Positions 23,914 through 26,580 of a stretch of DNA of 26,580 nt are shown here, one piece after another. Under the pieces are notes generated by a model. The model made no database searches, was not told where the DNA came from, and saw only the letters and a program-made list of their open reading frames with translations. The translations under genes and the position numbers were made by a program. Origin of the DNA: DATGFK01 sp040007395 (GTDB taxonomy: Bacteria > Chloroflexota > Anaerolineae > Aggregatilineales > UBA2796); the NCBI GenBank assembly GCA_040007395.1, contig JBDTVG010000022.1, positions 1-26,580 on the forward strand, given 5' to 3'. Position 1 is the stretch's first letter. The number at the start of each line of letters is the position of its first letter.

Positions 23914-24029
23914 ACCTAGACCCGGAGCCGGAAGGGATCACCGACCTGTACCGAACCTACTTCGGCGATAGCTGGCGGTACTTCCCGCACACTCTGATCG
24001 CCCCGTCCAAAGAAGAACAGCGCATCATC

Positions 24030-25154
24030 GTGGCAGTCGGCGATATTCATGGGATGCCCGCGCCCGATCTGGGCAGGCTCCTTGCAGAGCAAAACCCGGA
24101 CATCATCGTGTTTGGCGGCGACAGCTTGGACAACAAGCAGGCCAGCAATCACAGTGACGAGGCCGTGCAATCTATCTTCGCGCCTGACTTCGACCCGGAT
24201 AAGCCAATGCCGACCCCGCGCACTATCGCTATGGAGATCGCCGCAGTGCGGGCGCTCATCCAATGGCTAATCGACAACACCAACGCTCAGATTATCATCA
24301 TGCGGGGCAACCACGATAACTGGATCTGGCGCACGGTGAGCAACCTGCTGCCTGTCTGGGCGCGAGAATTCTTCCCTGACATTCTGGACTTGCTGATCTT
24401 CGGGCTGCCCAAAGATCGGGTCGTGCTCTCGAACCAAGTCTGGACGTACCACTACCCGGACGGCTCCGAGGAGGTATTCGGCGAAACCAAATACCTGCTT
24501 GTGCTGGGCGATGCCGTGTTGAGCCACATGAATTTCACTAGCGTCCTACCGGGCGGGGCTGTGCGGAAGCTGGCGGAGCGCATGTCGCAGCTTTACAAGC
24601 CGATGGGCATTGCCGATCCGGTGCTGCTCGTGCAATTTCACGGGCATAAAGTCTGCAACTACGATGACCGGGCGGGCCATCGCACCTGCGTCGAGCCGGG
24701 AATGGGCGGCTGCGCCAAGACCGAGGGCTACAAGGCCGACTACAACGGCGCTTGGGCGCTGGGAGCCTACGGGTTCGTGAAGTTCAATCAGGAGTTGCGC
24801 GAGGGCGAGTGGTTGACCGACCTGTCGAGTGTGAGTGTGGTCAAGCCGCGTCGGGGGTTGGCAGAAGAGGTTAGCGGGGAATGCCTGAACCTGCGAGGGT
24901 CGTCGTTGTACTTTTCACCATACCAGCGTAAGCGAGCCATGTTTTATGCTGGCTGGCGTCTCACGCCAGCGTTGGAGGCTATCTACTGGATTCTTCTCAA
25001 GGTACCGCACGTAGACCGCTGGTTTCTCGCGACACACAAACTGCGAAGCAGGGTGTTGGCGCGACTTAATGAGGAACCTCGAAGCCCAACTATAAGCCTC
25101 AAAATCGAGGCACTTAAGCGCCCAATTTTCACGCAAAACCTCTTACAGGTATAG
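24030..25154 (+). CDS. Calcineurin-like metallophosphoesterase
   Basis: A 374-residue frame from GTG 24030 with the metallophosphatase motifs in order: AVGDIHG (first metal ligands D and H), VFGGDSLDN (GDxxD), IIMRGNHDNW (GNHD) and LVQFHGHK (GHxH-like). It should be a two-metal phosphoesterase acting on nucleic acids, nucleotides or phosphoproteins; the substrate is not evident. The frame stays open upstream to 23865 and the extra residues (DLYRTYFGDSWRYFPHTLIA, then PSKEEQRIIV) look genuine, so the native start probably lay in the interrupted module ahead, giving a larger protein. The C-terminal 90 residues (SLYFSPYQRKRAMFYAGWRL, a hydrophobic stretch, a basic end) are outside the catalytic fold. 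Phage genomes often carry such enzymes. Confidence 0.82.
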   Translation: MAVGDIHGMPAPDLGRLLAEQNPDIIVFGGDSLDNKQASNHSDEAVQSIFAPDFDPDKPMPTPRTIAMEIAAVRALIQWLIDNTNAQIIIMRGNHDNWIWRTVSNLLPVWAREFFPDILDLLIFGLPKDRVVLSNQVWTYHYPDGSEEVFGETKYLLVLGDAVLSHMNFTSVLPGGAVRKLAERMSQLYKPMGIADPVLLVQFHGHKVCNYDDRAGHRTCVEPGMGGCAKTEGYKADYNGAWALGAYGFVKFNQELREGEWLTDLSSVSVVKPRRGLAEEVSGECLNLRGSSLYFSPYQRKRAMFYAGWRLTPALEAIYWILLKVPHVDRWFLATHKLRSRVLARLNEEPRSPTISLKIEALKRPIFTQNLLQV

Positions 25155-25568
25155 GGATAGCAATTACCTCAAAATAAGAGGCTTATTGAACTTATTTACA
25201 ACTAAGTAAATTTCTGTTCTATAACTAAAATATCAACTCAAATTAGAATTTTTCACGGAATTCACACTCGAAATTTTTCAAAGCTCATTTGAAAACATTA
25301 GTAGAGTTACGAAAATGAGTAGCCAAGGCTCTTGCTTGATTGGGTTATATTTACCTTAAACAAAAACCTTGGTTAGCTCAGATTCTTCTAGGTATTAAGG
25401 TACAAAGGTTGGTGCGATCTTTGGTGTTAATTGTATCGGCACTGACTTGTTGGTGGAACTAGGTGCAATCCAATGCCCCGCAATTCCGTAATTTCACCAA
25501 TACGGCAGTAGCCACTGTGAGCAACAATACTGTTCCTTTGAGCCTCTTGGTGATGGAGCTATAACCAC
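25155..25568. other. AT-rich intergenic region
   Basis: About 410 bases without a recognisable gene. Near the left end, CCTCTTA at 25139-25145 can pair with TAAGAGG at 25175-25181, a possible weak terminator for the phosphoesterase. The rest is AT-rich and should hold the promoter for the next two genes; no clear hexamers were found. Confidence 0.4.
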
Positions 25569-25907
25569 ATGAAAATCAACGCGAAAAAGCAAGAAATCAA
25601 CTTCATTGGCCTGAACAGTGAACTCAAGGCCGCTTTGCCAGAGGTCTACATGGGCATGATTGTCGAGATGGGCATTGAGGATAAAACGCACGTCATTGAA
25701 TTGCCTGATGATGCTAGCCAAGCTGATATACAGAAGGTGGCAGAGATTGTCGAGGCACATGACAGTGCAGCCCACGATGAGAAAATGGCTCAAACTCAGC
25801 CCGAACCTGCTGACCAGCCCACGCAGATCGATAAGCTGTTCGCGGTTATCAATCAATTAGAGAAACGTGTAAGCGAACTTGAGGGCGGCAGGGCGGCTAC
25901 TCACTAG
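25569..25907 (+). CDS. Small hypothetical protein with C-terminal coiled coil
   Basis: A 112-residue acidic, soluble protein from ATG 25569. The first 60 residues (MKINAKKQEINFIGLNSELK and on) look like a compact alpha/beta domain. A Gln/Pro/Glu linker follows at about 73-85, and the end (IDKLFAVINQLEKRVSELEG) is a heptad-patterned coiled coil that probably oligomerises. GGAG lies about 14 bases ahead of the ATG, somewhat far. It sits between the phosphoesterase and a holin-like gene, so a phage late-gene product is plausible. No family recognised. Confidence 0.65.
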   Translation: MKINAKKQEINFIGLNSELKAALPEVYMGMIVEMGIEDKTHVIELPDDASQADIQKVAEIVEAHDSAAHDEKMAQTQPEPADQPTQIDKLFAVINQLEKRVSELEGGRAATH

Positions 25908-26021
25908 CGTTCACTGGCAGCCTACCGATTAGCTTACGGGAAAAGCGCAGCCTCACGCCTAACCTGCCAGTTTTGAGGTCATAAAATTTCGCGAATATTT
26001 TAAGGATAAGGAAGATGAAGT

Positions 26022-26315
26022 ATGGATCAGTCAAGTGTTATTTTATCGGTTTCGACTATTCTCCTCGGCTTGCTTGCCGCAGTTTTGGCGGGCGGAAGCC
26101 TATCGCTAGTCGGTTTTGTTATTGTCGTGCGGCATATTCGCAACGATAAGCAAACCTCGGAGCTAATTGAAAAGCTCTATATGAGTTCGCCAGTTACCTT
26201 TCAGGCGAAAGTTCGGGAAGGTGTGGACATTGTGCATGAAGTCGTTCAAGCGGCTAGCGAGACAGTCGATCTGGTGGACGTTTTAACCGATGGGAAGTTG
26301 GAAAGCGCCAGCTAA
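26022..26315 (+). CDS. Small single-pass membrane protein, holin-like
   Basis: A 97-residue protein with one strong membrane helix at residues about 8-36 (ILSVSTILLGLLAAVLAGGS, then LSLVGFVIVV), a short basic patch (RHIRNDK) and an amphipathic C-terminal half. GGAAGATGAAG gives a good ribosome-binding site for ATG 26022. Size and layout resemble phage holins or phage-encoded TM-helix proteins, which sit next to tail and lysis genes. No endolysin is in the window, so the role is an inference from context. Confidence 0.6.
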   Translation: MDQSSVILSVSTILLGLLAAVLAGGSLSLVGFVIVVRHIRNDKQTSELIEKLYMSSPVTFQAKVREGVDIVHEVVQAASETVDLVDVLTDGKLESAS

Positions 26316-26429
26316 CCGTCAGGGCACTCTGACGGGCATATCGATCCACTCTAAGCAAGTGGGTCGATGGTGATAGCAACCGACTTGTGCCATTTATGGA
26401 AGCAGATTACGCCGAGCAGATGGCGTAAT
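26316..26429 (+). terminator. Array of three hairpins after the holin-like gene
   Basis: Immediately after the stop codon come CCGTCAG-ggcact-CTGACGG (26316-26335), ATCGATCCACT/AGTGGGTCGAT (26340-26368, one wobble pair, seven-base loop) and ATTACGCC-gagcagat-GGCGTAAT (26406-26429). None has a long T run. The first two probably end the transcript or protect its 3' end. Confidence 0.5.
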
Positions 26430-26580
26430 ACGGCAACTCAAATTTTGACGTTAGATAGCAAAAAGTCTCATCGTGAACAATAGAACGCAAATTTATCTAA
26501 GTCCTAGTATTCGAATAGCACCTTTGCTGGACTTTACACATCAGGTGGCATAACAGAGCAAGTCGTTGAAACGTTCGAGC
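26430..26580. other. Right edge of the window
   Basis: The last 150 bases contain no open frame I can support. A gene might begin beyond the edge. Confidence 0.3.

Larger units (their letters stand above)
23182..24029 (+). pseudogene. Frameshifted repeat-containing gene leading into the phosphoesterase
   Basis: Protein-like sequence passes through all three frames. It begins PKSRADNPNRSPRYPITEDS (TTG 23182), shifts to ADRGGTNPVLVGLIEHTGIA, then YRPAAYVDRIDAE, IEVAIYNGLQEPQKLLKAAF (from 23387) and YYSDNEDTERRIEEW (from 23476). The last frame runs to the palindrome at 23657. A second module (NIEADPGSGAGKFYDPILGD and on) runs to the palindrome at 23868, and a third joins the phosphoesterase frame. 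The modules share VNLGPALEALWEP and NIEADPGSG. Breaks before 23480 are apparently one-base indels; the last two coincide with the 16-bp palindromes. The neighbourhood suggests a phage structural or tail-associated protein. Either a decayed gene or a product needing correction. Confidence 0.6.

Noticed and set aside
23182..24029. Diversity-generating retroelement as explanation for the repeated modules
   Set aside because: No reverse transcriptase gene is in the window and the repeat copies do not differ at adenine positions in the expected pattern.
24952..24970. Perfect hairpin GCTGGCGT-CTC-ACGCCAGC
   Set aside because: Lies inside the phosphoesterase coding frame without disturbing it; no second copy seen, so probably chance.

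Overview
The window looks like a chromosome segment of a free-living bacterium, most plausibly a member of the Chloroflexota. That is an inference from style rather than a database match: a urea ABC transporter, Thr/Pro-rich exported LysM protein, NACHT ATPase with membrane segments and Gly-rich repeats, and FtsX-type export operon of the kind common in that phylum. Genes are bacterial in organisation, with Shine-Dalgarno sites, overlapping operon genes and a sigma70-like tRNA promoter.

Bases 1-15340 read as ordinary host backbone. On the minus strand lie urtA, urtB and the start of urtC (high-affinity urea uptake), with strong hairpins between urtA and urtB. Divergent to them are a Nudix hydrolase and a membrane-anchored class A beta-lactamase-fold serine hydrolase. 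Next is a 704-residue NACHT NTPase, then a five-gene minus-strand operon running 14796 to 7914: large FtsX-like permease, HlyD/MacA-like lipoprotein, two ABC ATPases (the first with an apparent C-terminal AbrB-like domain), and a LysM protein translated by coupling from a TTG start. A tRNA-Leu(CAG) with its own promoter and terminator closes the backbone.

From about 15500 to the end the window turns into accessory DNA. Directly beside the tRNA is a broken tyrosine integrase. A gene graveyard follows: phage antirepressor-like fragment, a small gene with a -1 frame break at an A AAA AAC heptamer, other fragments, a 227-bp MITE-like element with perfect 19-bp terminal inverted repeats, and comM split into two pieces on opposite strands. 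Then come a 1037-residue TOPRIM plus SF2-helicase replication protein, a gene-poor kilobase, a frameshifted repeat-containing gene running into a calcineurin-like phosphoesterase, and two small genes, the second holin-like.

The most unusual signal is a perfect 16-bp palindrome, GTCCATCATGATGGAC, present three times (18698, 23657, 23868). Two copies interrupt the coding sequence ahead of the phosphoesterase. Because 16 is not a multiple of 3, each shifts the frame by one, and mentally deleting exactly 16 bases at each copy rejoins the frame (EPF-QNIEADPGSG and LT-QNIEADPGSG). All three copies lie between CC and AG when suitably oriented. This looks like a tiny palindromic insertion element, or possibly a bypassed or excised intervening sequence.
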